Assembly: GCA_037127255.1 (NCBI GenBank)
Contig: JBANSL010000004.1
Coordinates: 29,292,467-29,356,466, forward strand
Length of the DNA: 64,000 nucleotides
Source: Persicaria tinctoria
Lineage: Eukaryota > Streptophyta > Magnoliopsida > Caryophyllales > Polygonaceae
Reading direction: 5' to 3'
Below are positions 22,491-33,778 of this stretch, one piece after another. Made by a program: the position numbers and the translations under genes. Each line of letters begins with the position of its first letter. Position 1 is the first letter of the stretch. The notes below the pieces were generated by a model. The model was not told where the DNA came from. It made no database searches and saw only the letters and a program-made list of their open reading frames with translations.

Positions 22491-25371
22491 GAAAATCACC
22501 GCCTTTAAACAGCAAAAAGGGGAACCGCTGGCAAAGGCATGGGAACGCTACAAGGAACTGCTACGATCTTGCCCTACTCATGGACAACCACCCTACATCA
22601 TTCAGGAGATCTTCTTCAACTCTCTTGATCAAGTCACTAAGGACAGAATCAACAATTATACTCGCTACGAGTATCTGACAATGCCACCAAGTGACGCATG
22701 GGGAGTGCTGGAAAAGCTCACTACTTACGACAAAAAGTATGGGTCTACTGCAACTTATGAAGAAAACCCATACGCCAGGCCAGCACCATCCATGCCACTC
22801 TATAAGCCATCAAAGGAGATTGATCCAGATGTCAGGGAGCAATACTACAGAGATCAGAACAGGAAGCTCATCAAGCAAGTCAAATACCTCTCTGTCAACC
22901 AGCCCTACATAGAATGCGGATCGCAAAAGCACACCACTCCTGAGTGCCCACACACAGAGCAAGTCAGGCTGGCAGAGCACCATGAGGATGCAGCTTACGC
23001 AGGGGGACCCAATCGCTACATGGGGGACCAAAGGTTTCAGCAACCACAATGGAACCAAGGAGTCCCTAGGAATCCCCCGCCCTACAGAGCTCCAGGACAT
23101 CCAGAAAGGGACCAGAAAAAGGATGATATACAGCTGGTCTTGGAGGAAATACGGAGAAACCACACAGAAACTAGGCAGTCCTTCAACTCCGTCTATACTC
23201 AGATGCAAGGTGTCAACTCTAGGCTTGGGGAAATGGATATATGGCGGAAAACAGTTGATACACAGATTGGTCAGCTAGCCGCAGGAATCCCCAGACAGTC
23301 AGGCGCACTCCCTGGATCTTCAGAACCAAGTCCTAAGGGAAAAACTGGACACATCGCCGCTGTGAAACTCAGAAGCGGCCATCAACTGCAAGAGCCAGAG
23401 GTCAGAAAGAAGCAAGACAACGAGGAACAGCAAGTCGAGGTCGACAAATCTCTAGTCGATCTCGACCAGATCCCAATCGATCTCGAGGAAAGCTTACTCG
23501 ACCTCGACAAGAATCTTCAGAAACCTTCGTCTGCGCCGAAAAGCAACTCGACTGGGCCCAATCTGGTCGACCTCGACAAAGGTCTTGTCGATGTCGAGGA
23601 GCCCTTGGTCGAGAAATCTGCAGCAACTCCGACGTCTGTTCTGGCTCCGAATCAGAAAAAGAAGCTGCCTTTCCCCACAAAATCTCTAAAGGATCCAGCG
23701 GAGAAAAAGTTTCAGCGCTTCATCAAAATGCTTCAGAAGCTGAACGTCACCATCCCCTTCACAGAAGCTCTCAATGAAATGCCATCCTATGTCAAGTTCC
23801 TGAAGGAGATTCTGAGCAAAAAGCGATCGATGGCAGAAATCACAGAGGAGTGCAGCCATCTGGACATATTGGAGAAGAGGCCGGATCCAGGTAAGTTTGC
23901 TATAACTATTGGATTTGGTCCTTACAAAATTAATGCCCTATGTGATTTTGGAGCTAGTGTTAGTATTATGCCTTTAACGATTTGGTCCAAGATTAAGATA
24001 GGTGCCCTGGAGCCTGTGGATGCTAGACTTTATATGGCCAACAACACGGTGGTCATTCCAACAGGCATGGTGGAAAATGTCCCGGTACAAGTAGGTAAAT
24101 TCTTCGTCCCTGCTGATTTCTTAATAGTTGATATGCAAGAAGATCCTGCTTGTCCCATTATTTTAGGGAGACCATTCTTGGCGACGGTGGATGCCAACAT
24201 AAGCGTACGGAAAGGAGTGCTCACCTTCAACATCAGCGATGAGGTCATTGAGTATTCCTTTAACAAAACTGAAAGGCATACGGGTCCAATGGAAGAGGTC
24301 AAATCTATCTCAGCTGGCTACATCACCTGTGGGGAACCTAAGGTCAGAAATATGACCCCTGAGGAGATAGAAAAGAGAGACATGGAGGCCCAGATGGAGA
24401 AGATCATGGCAATCCTTAAGGAGAACACAGAGAATCCAATCGACACAGACCAAGGTAAGTCGTTATGGATTAATTATTTTTCGGATGCCTTGACAGGGAC
24501 TAAGTGTGGGGTCAAGATCGATCAGGGCTCCTTGACATCGAGTAGAACCCTAGTCGATCTCGACCAAACCAAGGCGACTCCACCAGCACCGGCATCGTCG
24601 AGCAGCAAACCAGTCGACGAGCCACCCTACTCGACCTCGAGTAGCCTTGTCGAGATCGACAAGATCACGTTGTCCTCGACTGCACCTTCCTCAACGATGA
24701 CAACACCGGAGCCAGGAGCCTCGTCGATCTCGGCAAGTCTAGTCGAGGTCGACCACAACTCGGCGCCCCCAGATCCACCTTCCTCGACGAGGACGACTCC
24801 AGGACCAGAGCCCTACTCGACCTCGAGTAGCCTTGTCGAGGTCGACCACCAGTCGGCGCCACCAGACCCTGTTTTCTCGAGGAGCAAGCCACCAGAGCCG
24901 GAGCCCTACTCGACCTCGAGTAGGCTACTCGATGTCGACGAGCCGCCTTCTTCCTCGACTTCTGCCTCTTCGACCAGGACACCACCAGCGCCTGCAGTCT
25001 CGTCGATCTCGAGGAGCCCTAGTCGAGATCGACCAAACACCGTGGTGCCCGATTCCGTCTCTGCGAAGGTAAGTCAAGGTATGGATCTTTCTTCTCCTAT
25101 TTCCATTAAAGATTTATCTATACATGGGAGAGGTCTGCCTTGGTATGTGCGATTGTGCAGGATTTCCAATGATGAGCCTAAGGAGTATGAAGTTGGAGAC
25201 AAGCTCTATGTCTCTAAATCAAAGGATCATTGGTTTCCCAACAAATTCAACAAGAAGCGGATGGGACCGTTCGTGGTGAACAAGATCCATTCTGGAGGAC
25301 TACGGTTGATGGACAAGAATGGAGTCTTATTTGAGGCCCAAGCTACATGGGCCCTGCAGATGCCACCTTGA
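22490..25371 (+). CDS. Inner element gag C-terminus, protease and integrase-tail-like ORF
   Basis: The open frame spans 22303-25371 (1022 codons) but is meaningful only from about 22490. Order, in residues of that frame: gag end ('ITAFKQQKGEPLAKAWERYK', ~65); degenerate zinc knuckle 'ECGSQKHTTPECP' lacking the first Cys (~205); spacer with VDLDQ/VEVD repeats (~377-440); retroviral-type aspartic protease with active-site DFGAS (~546-550) and 'PIILGRPFLATVDANIS'; a second repeat spacer (~746-916, 'SSSLVEVDHQSAPPDP'); and a tail (~940-1022) with 'EYEVGDKLYVSKSK' and 'NKKRMGPFVVNKIHSGGLRL', resembling the C-terminal domain of Gypsy integrases. RT, RNase H and the integrase core are absent, suggesting an in-frame internal deletion. 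Confidence 0.8.
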
Positions 25372-26868
25372 GCATTAATGGAAAGTCGGCCTAGCGACTA
25401 TAAAATCTAGAGCATGTACATAGACTTTTTAGGACATTTGAGACTTTGTTTTTTGTTTTTGGTTTTGAACACTTTTAGTTTTTCTATTATAGGTATATGT
25501 CTTCTAACTTTTCAGGTCAATGGATAGAACCAAGCTACATTAATACTCGGACTAGGAGGTGCTCCATTCGAAATTTTGCGGCTCTGCACTCATGTCTTGT
25601 GAGTTTCTTTCTTTACCCTTTACATTGTTTTTAATAAGTGAGGACACTGTAATGTTTAAGTATGGGGTGGGGGAAGGGCTTACATTATGCATATTTGATT
25701 TATTTGATCATATTTGATACATTTGTGCATTATCTCTTAGAATTGCTACATGGCAATTTTGGAATGCATTATTGACTTATGTGCTTATATGCATGTTTTC
25801 CAAAAATTTGAGAAAAATGACCCCCATTGAAATTTTTGAATAATGTCATGGAAGCTTATATTGAACTCGACGATGCAAAATCGGATTCATTAGAGATATA
25901 GCATGAAATTGCCTAGTAAAGGGAAGTCACAATGAAATGCATATTTTCTTGAAAACCATGAAATGAGGTAAAATTTGAAGTTGCTTTTGACATGTTGCAT
26001 GATAAAATGATGGAGGACTTTATATTTTCCATATAAATGCTCATTTGTTGAAATCCTAGCCTTACCTATGCTTATGCATCACAAAAGTCATAATATGCCT
26101 TATTTCAAATATTGCTCCACATGATCAAAATATTTGCCATTCTTTACCTTATCCGGGAATTATGTTGAGAATGATGTTACATTATGGAGATTGTTATATG
26201 GTTGTTTGTGTTGTGATTATTATCATTATTGGAGTTTGGAAGGAAATTGTTTGAAATATATGGAAAATTTAATGAGTGAAAGAAAATCCAATCACCTCAG
26301 GAGATAAAGGTAGATTGACCCTGCTCTCTAAGATAATAGTTTGGAGAGATGGGACACATTGTGAGGAGTCCAAAGCACTAAATATCCGGGGCCATTCATG
26401 ACACCCATGTTTGCGACTCGCGAGAAGGCAGTGCTGAGGTTAGAGAGGTAAAAGCATTATTGAGAAAGGCAATATGAAAGGTGATGAATTATATGGAGAA
26501 AGAATGTGGAATGGAAATCAAGTTTGGAAATACTCCATTTCCCCGGATCATAAAAGCACCACATTGCCAGAAATTGCCCACCTTTAGCCTTTTACCAATC
26601 TACTCCTTCATGAGCTTAAATTAAAGTCTTCTTGATTATCAATGCTTTGTCATATGAATTGTTTTTGCATAACCCTCCTTTTGTGAGTAGATGTTGCTTT
26701 TACATAATTGCACATGCATGAATCTGTGACACTAGTACCTTTTCAAGGATGGTAATTGATTGCAGGGTTATATGAGAATGAATCTGATATGTTGAGAGTT
26801 TGAATTCTTCCCCTGAATGACAAATAAAAGTATTGCTTGAGGACAAGCAAGCTTAAGTATGAGGTGTT
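25372..26868 (+). other. Inner element 3' non-coding region
   Basis: 1.5 kb, AT-rich, no pol or env-like ORF. Two 'AAGTATG(A/G)GGTG' words (25658 and 26854) suggest a duplicated polypurine-tract region; the second directly precedes the 3' LTR. Confidence 0.6.
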
Positions 26869-29162
26869 TGTTGTGAGCGGAATCTGCCATGTTTTACAGT
26901 AACTTTTATATCGATTTCTGTATACATTCCATTTATTTTGGGTTTAAATAGTACATAATCTATGTAGTTTATGCTTATTTGTCAAATTATGGAATCTACA
27001 CCAGTTTCTGTTTAAATCGCAGAAATCGAGGCGTTTACAGCAATTCTACAGAAGGTCAGAAAAGCTCGGAAAAACACTACAGAAATCCAAGGTCAAAGCA
27101 GCGGAACCACTCGAATCAAGCCAAAAACCCAGGCTACTCGATCTCGAGTAAGCCCTAGTCGACATAGACAAACCTGGCCCACCAGTCTTGATCGACCAGG
27201 CCTGATCGAGAACCAGACAACCCGAGCTCCGGACCCTACTCGACCTCGACAAGCACTGGTCTAGGTCGACGAAGCCCCAACGCCATGTCCGGAGTCGACG
27301 AGGAGAAGCTGCCCGAGAAGCCGAGGACGACCCGGAGACTCGCTGCAGTGGAAGTGACCACTCGCTGCTGCGGACCAAGCCACTCGCTGCCAGCGGAAGA
27401 GCCAGCTCGCGGAAGCGGAAGAAGACCCAACTCGATCTCGACGAATTCTTGTCGAGATCGACGAAGACCTTGGGACATGTCCGAGCCAGTCGAGCACACC
27501 CACCCGAGGAGGCTAGTCGACAGAGCCACCCTTGTCGAGATCGACGAGGCCAACTCGAAGTCGACGAGCACCAGTGAGCCCAGGAAGACCATGACGAGCC
27601 ACATCGAGCAGAGTCAAGCCAAGCCGAGCCATCTTACTCGAGGTCGACGAGGCCAACTCGAGGTCGACTAGACCGCGTTCCAGAATCTTCTCGACGTGGC
27701 ATGTCCGAGTAGAATTGGAGTTCCTTGGGCGCGAAGGCGGAAGATTCTATCCTATTACATCAAGTTTTATCAAAGGAGACGAGATCTATCAACATCATGA
27801 AGACCTACCATAATTAGTTTTATCCTTTCCTTATGGATTTATTTCCTTAAAACATTCATTTATCTTTTAAGCACTTTAGATATAGATAGATATCTTCTTT
27901 CCTAGATTAGCTAGGGAATGAAGCCTATAAATAAGGCCCTAGGGGCTCAGTTTTATTCATTTCAATTCGAATTCCAGTTCAGATCATTCAACACACAATT
28001 AGTTAGTTCCACAGAGAAGTTTAGGGGTTCTAAGGTTTTTAGGGTTTTGGCTTACAGCGAAAGTTGATTGCCAGGATTGTAAAGGCTTTGAATTTAGTTT
28101 ATGCAATTCAGTTTCTTTCATCAATCAATGTCTTTTATTGCAATGAGGCGTGAGTAGTCCACCCACTTCTGGGGCTGGGGTGAGCCCGACGGTGGCCATG
28201 TGAGGCGATGCGAAAAAGGTCAGATATTTTGTGCGATTCATCTTCTATCCCTATGAGCATGATTCTTTTGCGAGAGTTGAAGGTGATCCTTGTTTGTATT
28301 ATTGAAGCGAAAGTGATCTTAATGCAACTTGGATTAATTATGTGAAAAGGGTTAGTAACAATTAGGGTTTATGCGAGAGCCTCTATTTGCCTATTTGTTA
28401 ATGACGAAAGTTATTTGATGGAAAGCATGATCTTTTGGGCCTTTATGTATTGCTTTGCATGGTTATCGTTGTGGTGTTGAAACCCTGGCCTTGGGAGTCT
28501 TTTAATATATTGAATTTATTTCATCAATTTTTGGAGTTATGTGTTCGAATTTGCAAAGTTTAAATTTCTGTTCTTGTCGACCTAGACGAAGCTTCGTCGA
28601 GATCGAGTACCATCTTTGTCGATCTCGAGTTGGGTTTGTCTTAGTCGAGTTGGTTTTCTGCTTTCTGTAATCGATTTTCAATTTTCTGTCTTTGCTGTAT
28701 GTGGTCGATCTCGAGGAGGGGGTAGTCGAGATCGAGTACGCCCTTGTCTGTCGAGTTGCTTTGTTTTCGATTCTGAGCTTCTGTTGTTCACTGTCTTTGT
28801 CGATCTCGAGTACTGTTTGTCGAGATCGACGAGAGCCTTTGCCTTTGCTTTTATTTGCTGCGTTGTTCTTTGTTTGTTTGCTTTGCTTTATTCCTTGCTT
28901 TACTTTGTTCTTTTCTTTTGTTTTAGTTGCCCTTGCCGGGTTATTTATTTCTTTCTTTATGTTTCTGCGATTCTGTTTTTCTGCTGCTTTTGTGAAAATT
29001 TACAGCTACCTAAGAACTGCTGACATGCTTCCTCGGGGATTCAATCCTGACTTTTCTCTTACTACAACGGGAGAAAGTCTTGTATTATTTGCTGAGACAG
29101 GGAAGTCAGTCTGATCTATATTTTATATTTATTTCAATACTCGATTTACTCCTGCAACAACA
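26869..29162 (+). repeat. Inner element 3' LTR, 2294 bp
   Basis: About 99% identical by eye to the 5' LTR, plus 83 bp (27465-27547) flanked by two copies of CTTGTCGAGATCGACGA (27448 and 27531). TATA box at 27926-27933. Confidence 0.93.
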
Positions 29163-29167
29163 AACAT

Positions 29168-29812
29168 GATGAGCATGTTCATAATGATCAAGATATTAGT
29201 TTACTTGTCTCTAAAGATGATTGCCTTGAACATGAGCATTTTGATTCTTTGATTGATTTAAATGTTCAACCTATACCCTGTGTTGATAATCAAAGCAAAG
29301 ATTTGTGTCAAACTACATGCTTCGAAGAATGCATAGTTTCTAATATGATCATTGATGATGAAACTTCTTCTACTATTGCTAGCATTGAGTTAATTGAAAA
29401 TTCAGCCTTCGAAGAGGATGAAAACTTGCTAGTTTTAGATGACAACTTAGAGATAAATGAACACGCTAAATTGCATATTCAATTCGAACCTTATGATGAT
29501 GAAATGAAATATGATTTATGCATTAATAAGGCTTCTTTTCTTGGTGTTGTAGTGACCTCTAAGGGCCTTGAGAGGAGTTTTCATGGACATGAGGTATTCG
29601 ATCCAGGAGCTCGTGTGGATGCATTTGCGGAATCTTATGCAACCTTGGATTCGAGGTCGAATCCTTTTCAAGAAAGGGGGAATGATGCGGGACCATCCAA
29701 GACACCTTCGGACACACCTATACTTGGGGATGGCCCTATGATTCAAGCTCGTGAGAATGATGTCATCCTCAAGATGAAGAAGAAGGCTCCACCTTGGGTC
29801 GTTCGTTTTTAG
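29168..29812 (+). pseudogene. Outer element gag, 3' portion
   Basis: Continues the outer gag frame after the inner insertion: acidic region ('LIENSAFEEDENLLVLDDN'), then through the polypurine tract and 130 bp into the 3' LTR, ending 'KMKKKAPPWVVRF'. No protease motif. The ORF overlapping the LTR is also visible in the 5' LTR. Confidence 0.75.
29671..29682 (+). promoter_or_regulatory. Polypurine tract of outer element
   Basis: AGAAAGGGGGAA directly before the TG of the 3' LTR; primes plus-strand DNA synthesis in LTR elements. Confidence 0.75.
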
Positions 29813-30622
29813 ATTCGTTCAGCCGTTTGACAGCTTTTCGACGTCTCAGTAAAATGAGTCGTACGGATTCAATATTAATCGGATTGGATCGTGCCATACC
29901 TTGTCGTAACGAGGACGAAGAGATATACAACTTTGTTGTTGAAGGTTTTTCCAGATTCGACCTAGAGATTGGAGGAAAATCAACATCTTGGAGCTGTCAC
30001 TATTTTTGGACGGAAATTACTAAGTCTTGGAACTTTCTTTATTGCTATTTTTAGAGATCTTATTTACTTAATTTATTTTAGGTAATTTAGGGTTTTATTT
30101 TAATTTATATTTTATTTATTATTTTTATCAAAAATCAGCCCTAGTGTTATTATATTAAGCGGCTGATTCATCATTGTAGAAGACACGTTGAAAATTATTG
30201 AAAGTTTCTCTTGTGAAAACACATTGAGCGTTCTAAGTCAATCGATTCGTAGCGTTGCTCATCGATTGCACAATTGGTTATAGATCTAACTTGGTTTGCT
30301 TTAAGTTCGTCAACCTCGCGAGAGCTTGGTGATCCAGGTAATCACAAGTCCCCTCCTTGTGCCTCCAAGTTGTCCGCTTGGTTGTGTAAGGTTGTAGAGG
30401 CGGGTTTTATAGTCGTTGGTATTTGGTTCCTACCCTCTTAGGAGGTCTGGGTCTTTATCTCGATCTATTTTAGTTCGAATCAGTCCACTATCGGTCGTGT
30501 CTTTGTTATCAATTTCGAGTCTTGCCTATTGTTCATCGAGTCTTTGAGTCTTTTGCTTCCGTTCTTGTTATTTCTAGTTTGATTGTCGAAGATCGGGCCA
30601 TCCTACGGCTAACCCCGTATCA
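29683..30622 (+). repeat. Outer element 3' LTR, 940 bp
   Basis: Matches 15931-16786, with extra sequence at about 29816-29930. Ends CCCCGTATCA, followed by the target duplication CCTGA. Confidence 0.9.
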
Positions 30623-30627
30623 CCTGA

Positions 30628-31581
30628 AATAATTAGGAGGATCATTAGGAAGATAATTTCTCAATAATCAAATATAAGACAAATTTATTTTAAAGAAGTA
30701 GTTCGGAGAATATCATAGATGCATGTTTTTGCAAGAGTCAATGGCTTTGAGGGACAATTAAACAGAATGGACGAAAACTGAATTTTTTTTACATAAAAAA
30801 AGGTGTGCTTCAATCCCTGATTAAAAAACAAGCAAGTTTTTCAATCAAGCAATAACTGATCTGTTTCATAATTCTGTTTTATAAACCACCATAACCTTGG
30901 ATCTGGCTCTCTCGGTAGGAGTTGAGGGTCCAAGGGAGAGATATGGAGGAATTGAATTCTTACTGAAGAAGATGGATGAAAGAGGAAGGATGGCTAAGTA
31001 CTGAATAGGGCAGTCGACAATAGGATAAAGAAGAGAGACGCGCACCTCGAGTAGTCAAGTTCTAGTCCCCTCCCGCATCTCTATATATAATCAACCAAAC
31101 TGAGCCTAATCTTTAGTACTCCGTTGTCATAACTCATACGTCATTGCTGAGAGACAAACATCTCTAATTGCATCAAACCTTGACGAAAACCTGAATTTGG
31201 AATCCTATAAATAGGGGTATCAACAAATGATAGAGAAAACAATTAATCAAATAGAAATTATCGAGGAGATTGATTTTTTATGATTTGGAAACTTGGGACT
31301 CAAAACAAATATCCAAACCCTAAACTCCTAGAAACTATCAGTATTCACATAAACTCCTAGAAATGCAAGTCTAACACTAATCTAATGCAAATTTGTATAG
31401 CATTGCACCACCTACTTTGAGTTTTTGATAGTCGAATCCTTGAGCATAATTGTATCCCAACACCACCATTAAGGGACTATCAGTACAATTGTATCCCAAT
31501 AACCCTAAACCCCTTTCCTTTTCACAAAATTTTTCCAAAAACCCCTAAATCCCCAAACCCTAAATCAATAGCCAAAATCGA
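30628..31581. other. Non-coding flank, no gene seen
   Basis: Resumes the sequence interrupted at 15930. AT-rich, no recognisable product. Confidence 0.35.
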
Positions 31582-31698
31582 GATGGAGAACTTACCACTA
31601 CAACAGTCGCAGTCGTCTAGATCGGAATTGCCGGTGTCGGAATCCTCTCTCTTGGCGTATGTGGCTCCAAACACGAAATCACTGTTTGATGTTGCTTG
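31582..31698 (+). CDS. Short unrecognised ORF, possible first-exon remnant
   Basis: ATG at 31582 opens 38 codons (starts MENLPLQQSQSSRSELPVSE) with natural-looking composition, ending at TGA 31696. I do not recognise it. It could be the first exon of a gene whose remainder was displaced by the MULE at 31890, or chance. Confidence 0.25.
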
Positions 31699-31889
31699 AC
31701 CTGAGTCCTAAGATGAAAGCCTTCAACCGTAGAAGAAAGTGACGACGAAAGAAGAGATCGAGAATGGAGAGGTGAAAGAGGCGATTTGAGAAGCCCGGAA
31801 GTGTTTTTGCAATTTGTTATAATATCAGGGGTAAAATCGGAAAATAATTGTGACTGTTCACGGAGCAACTCTCGCTTTTATATAACTAA

Positions 31890-33116
31890 CGTAAATTTCG
31901 CGAGGTACCCCTGAGATATCGCAATTTTCGTGAGGTATACAACTCTTTTACATATTTCGCGTGGTGCCCCTGAGGTTTTTAATTTTTTCGTCTCGTACTC
32001 TTCTTTGTTAAATTTAACGAATTTGGTGATTCTCCGTTAGTGAAATAAAAAAATAAATAAATCTCCGCTTCCAAATCTCCTAAATTCAAACACCAAATTT
32101 CGAAATTTCTCCGATTCCAAATCTCCAAAATTCAAACACCAAATCTCCTTGTTAAACTCAAATCTCCTAAATTCCAAATCGGATTATGTGGTCGATTCAC
32201 CAAACCTCGAAATTTGTCAAGAATCTAAAGCTAATCCATGGCGGAATTCTCCGATTACGGTTGGTGATGCCGCATTTCTTGATTCCCAGTTTTGCTCTTG
32301 ACCGACGTCGGTTGCGGGCTGGTTCTCTGGTGCCGAATTTGGGAGCTTTGTTGTCGTTAGGGCTTCGATTTGCTTCACGTCTGTAATCTTGGCTTCACCT
32401 TCTTCAAGATTCCCCGGAGAAGGAGTCGTCTCCTTCTGCATCAGCCCTCGAATCATCCCGATTAGTATCTCGAAGTTCTTCCGGTTCTCTAATCGTGCTT
32501 CTTGGTAATGGTGGGAGAGGCGTCGCACGTGGAGACGAAGGGGGGCAGCCAGAACCTGACAATGGCGGACCCATCCAGGGCAGCAGATTCTGCAGAACTT
32601 GTCCACCGAGATTAAGTGCGTGGTGGTGGTGGTGGTGGTGGTCGGGAGGCCGGTGGTACTGGAACCGTACGCTGACCATGTGGATGCGCTGTAGCGGCGT
32701 GGCTACCGGGAACGGAGGGGCAGGAAATCGCCGACGTCCTCTTCCTCGGCCAAATCGGCCTCCTCCAACACGACTCCTTCTCCTCCGCCTCCGCCACCGC
32801 CAGACGCTTCCTGTACCCCTCTCCTCGCCGAAACCGCCTTCCGCCACCAGCCCTCCCCTTCCCGACTCACCTTCCTCTCCCTCCTTGCCGGTGCCAGATC
32901 TAGTCTCTCTCTCCTCGCTTCTCTCTGTGTCCATTTTTCTTTCTTTCTTTTTTTTTTTAATTTCACTAACGGAAAATCACTAATTCCGTCAAATTTAACA
33001 ATGATGGGTACGAGGCGAAAAAATTATAAACCTCAGGGGCACCACGCGAAATATGTAAAAGAGTTGTATACCTCGCGAAAATTGCAATACCTCAGGGGTA
33101 CCTCGCGAAATTTCCG
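31890..33116. mobile_element. Mutator-like element carrying GC-rich DNA (Pack-MULE-like), 1227 bp
   Basis: Terminal inverted repeats of about 160 bp (31890-32045 and 32955-33116) start CGTAAATTTCGCGAGGTACC on the left and CGGAAATTTCGCGAGGTACC on the right. A perfect 9-bp target duplication TATAACTAA lies at 31881-31889 and 33117-33125. No transposase. The interior (32160-32940) is GC-rich, unlike its surroundings, and open in several frames, as for a captured host exon. Related TIR sequence occurs alone at about 40005-40110. Confidence 0.88.
32217..32940. other. Putative captured host fragment inside the MULE
   Basis: GC-rich segment. On minus an Arg/Gly/Glu-rich then His-rich reading (32934-32404) and on plus Pro/Ser-rich readings are open; I recognise none. 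The (GGT)n/(CAC)n run near 32618-32640 makes long spurious ORFs. Origin as a host exon is inference from composition and TIR flanks. Confidence 0.35.
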
Positions 33117-33125
33117 TATAACTAA

Positions 33126-33235
33126 AGATGTATATAAGATCCGTCCGTGTATTTTTTTAAAAATTTATAAAGGACGGATCTATAATCCGTCCTCGTAGTC
33201 GTAGTATATATACCACCTGTTCCCGGTGCATATAT
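33126..33235 (-). repeat. GATCCGTCC repeat (copy 2, inverted)
   Basis: Inverse of 14138-14300: 'GGACGGATCTATAATCCGTC' and 'CGGTGCATATA' are shared. It lies between the MULE and the BCKDHA promoter. Confidence 0.5.
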
Positions 33236-33490
33236 TACGATTCAAAAAAAAAGTGACGTATATGACTTTTCCTCTAGTAGTACTGATGAAACATGGGATC
33301 CTCTCTGAATCCAATTCTATTCCTCGATGCGTCAGGATATATCCTGACCCAAGAATGTGTTGTCTGGGTAAACAATCTTTGTCCTATCCCTATGAGATAG
33401 CCACTGGCTGACTAGGCGTTTCGTTAGCGGTCAAAAAGGAATACTCCGGCTTTCAAAAATAAAATAAAAATAAAATATTCATACACTCCG

Positions 33491-33498
33491 TATAAAAT
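33491..33498 (+). promoter_or_regulatory. Candidate TATA box of BCKDHA-like gene
   Basis: TATAAAAT 281 bp before the start codon, followed by GC-richer then CT-rich leader sequence. Best TATA candidate in the 33.24-33.78 kb upstream region, which otherwise holds no gene. Confidence 0.4.
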
Positions 33499-33778
33499 GA
33501 GGGTGGGAAAAAAACGTCTTCGTCAAATCTTCCCCACGCTTGGATGATACAGTATTACGAAAGTATCTATCACCCATAATTGAAATCAGATTGGAATTTG
33601 GATCACAATCTTGAAAAAATATTTTTTTCAATCCTCCTGAAACAAGTTACAGATCCCCCTGTTGTTTTAAATCCTTCCAATTGAAGTGATCATCTTCGCT
33701 ATCACTTCCTTGTGGATTTTTTTTTTTGCTTTTTTCCACTTTCTTCAATCTTCGATTTCTCACCTTCTAGTAGCCCTA

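Larger units (their letters stand above)
19599..29162 (+). mobile_element. Inner Athila-like Gypsy element, gag-protease only, 9564 bp
   Basis: LTRs at 19599-21809 and 26869-29162, both TGTTGTGAGCGG...CAACAACA. The target duplication AACAT lies at 19594-19598 and 29163-29167. A primer-binding site TGGCGCCGTTGCCGGGGA is typical of Athila/Tat elements. The interior (5.1 kb) has gag, an aspartic protease and an integrase-tail-like end, but no reverse transcriptase, RNase H or integrase core. LTRs differ by roughly two to three dozen substitutions plus one 83-bp indel, so insertion is recent and post-dates the outer element. Confidence 0.93.
15931..30622 (+). mobile_element. Outer LTR retrotransposon, gag-only (TR-GAG type), split by inner element
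   Basis: LTRs at 15931-16786 and 29683-30622 begin TGATGCGGGA and end CCCCGTATCA. The 5-bp target duplication CCTGA lies at 15926-15930 and 30623-30627. After removing the inner element (19599-29162 plus one AACAT copy) the interior is only ~3.3 kb: leader, a gag-like ORF with a CCHC knuckle, and a polypurine tract. There is no protease, reverse transcriptase, RNase H or integrase. It would need enzymes in trans. Confidence 0.9.

Noticed and set aside
32404..32983. Poly-His/Trp and Arg/Pro-rich ORFs in the MULE as a real host protein
   Set aside because: Driven by a GGT/CAC run and high GC; several frames open on both strands. Kept only as possible captured DNA.
33686..33778. Upstream extension of the BCKDHA frame
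   Set aside because: The frame is open back to a GTG, but no ATG precedes 33779 in frame, and the 33779 start gives a normal mitochondrial presequence.
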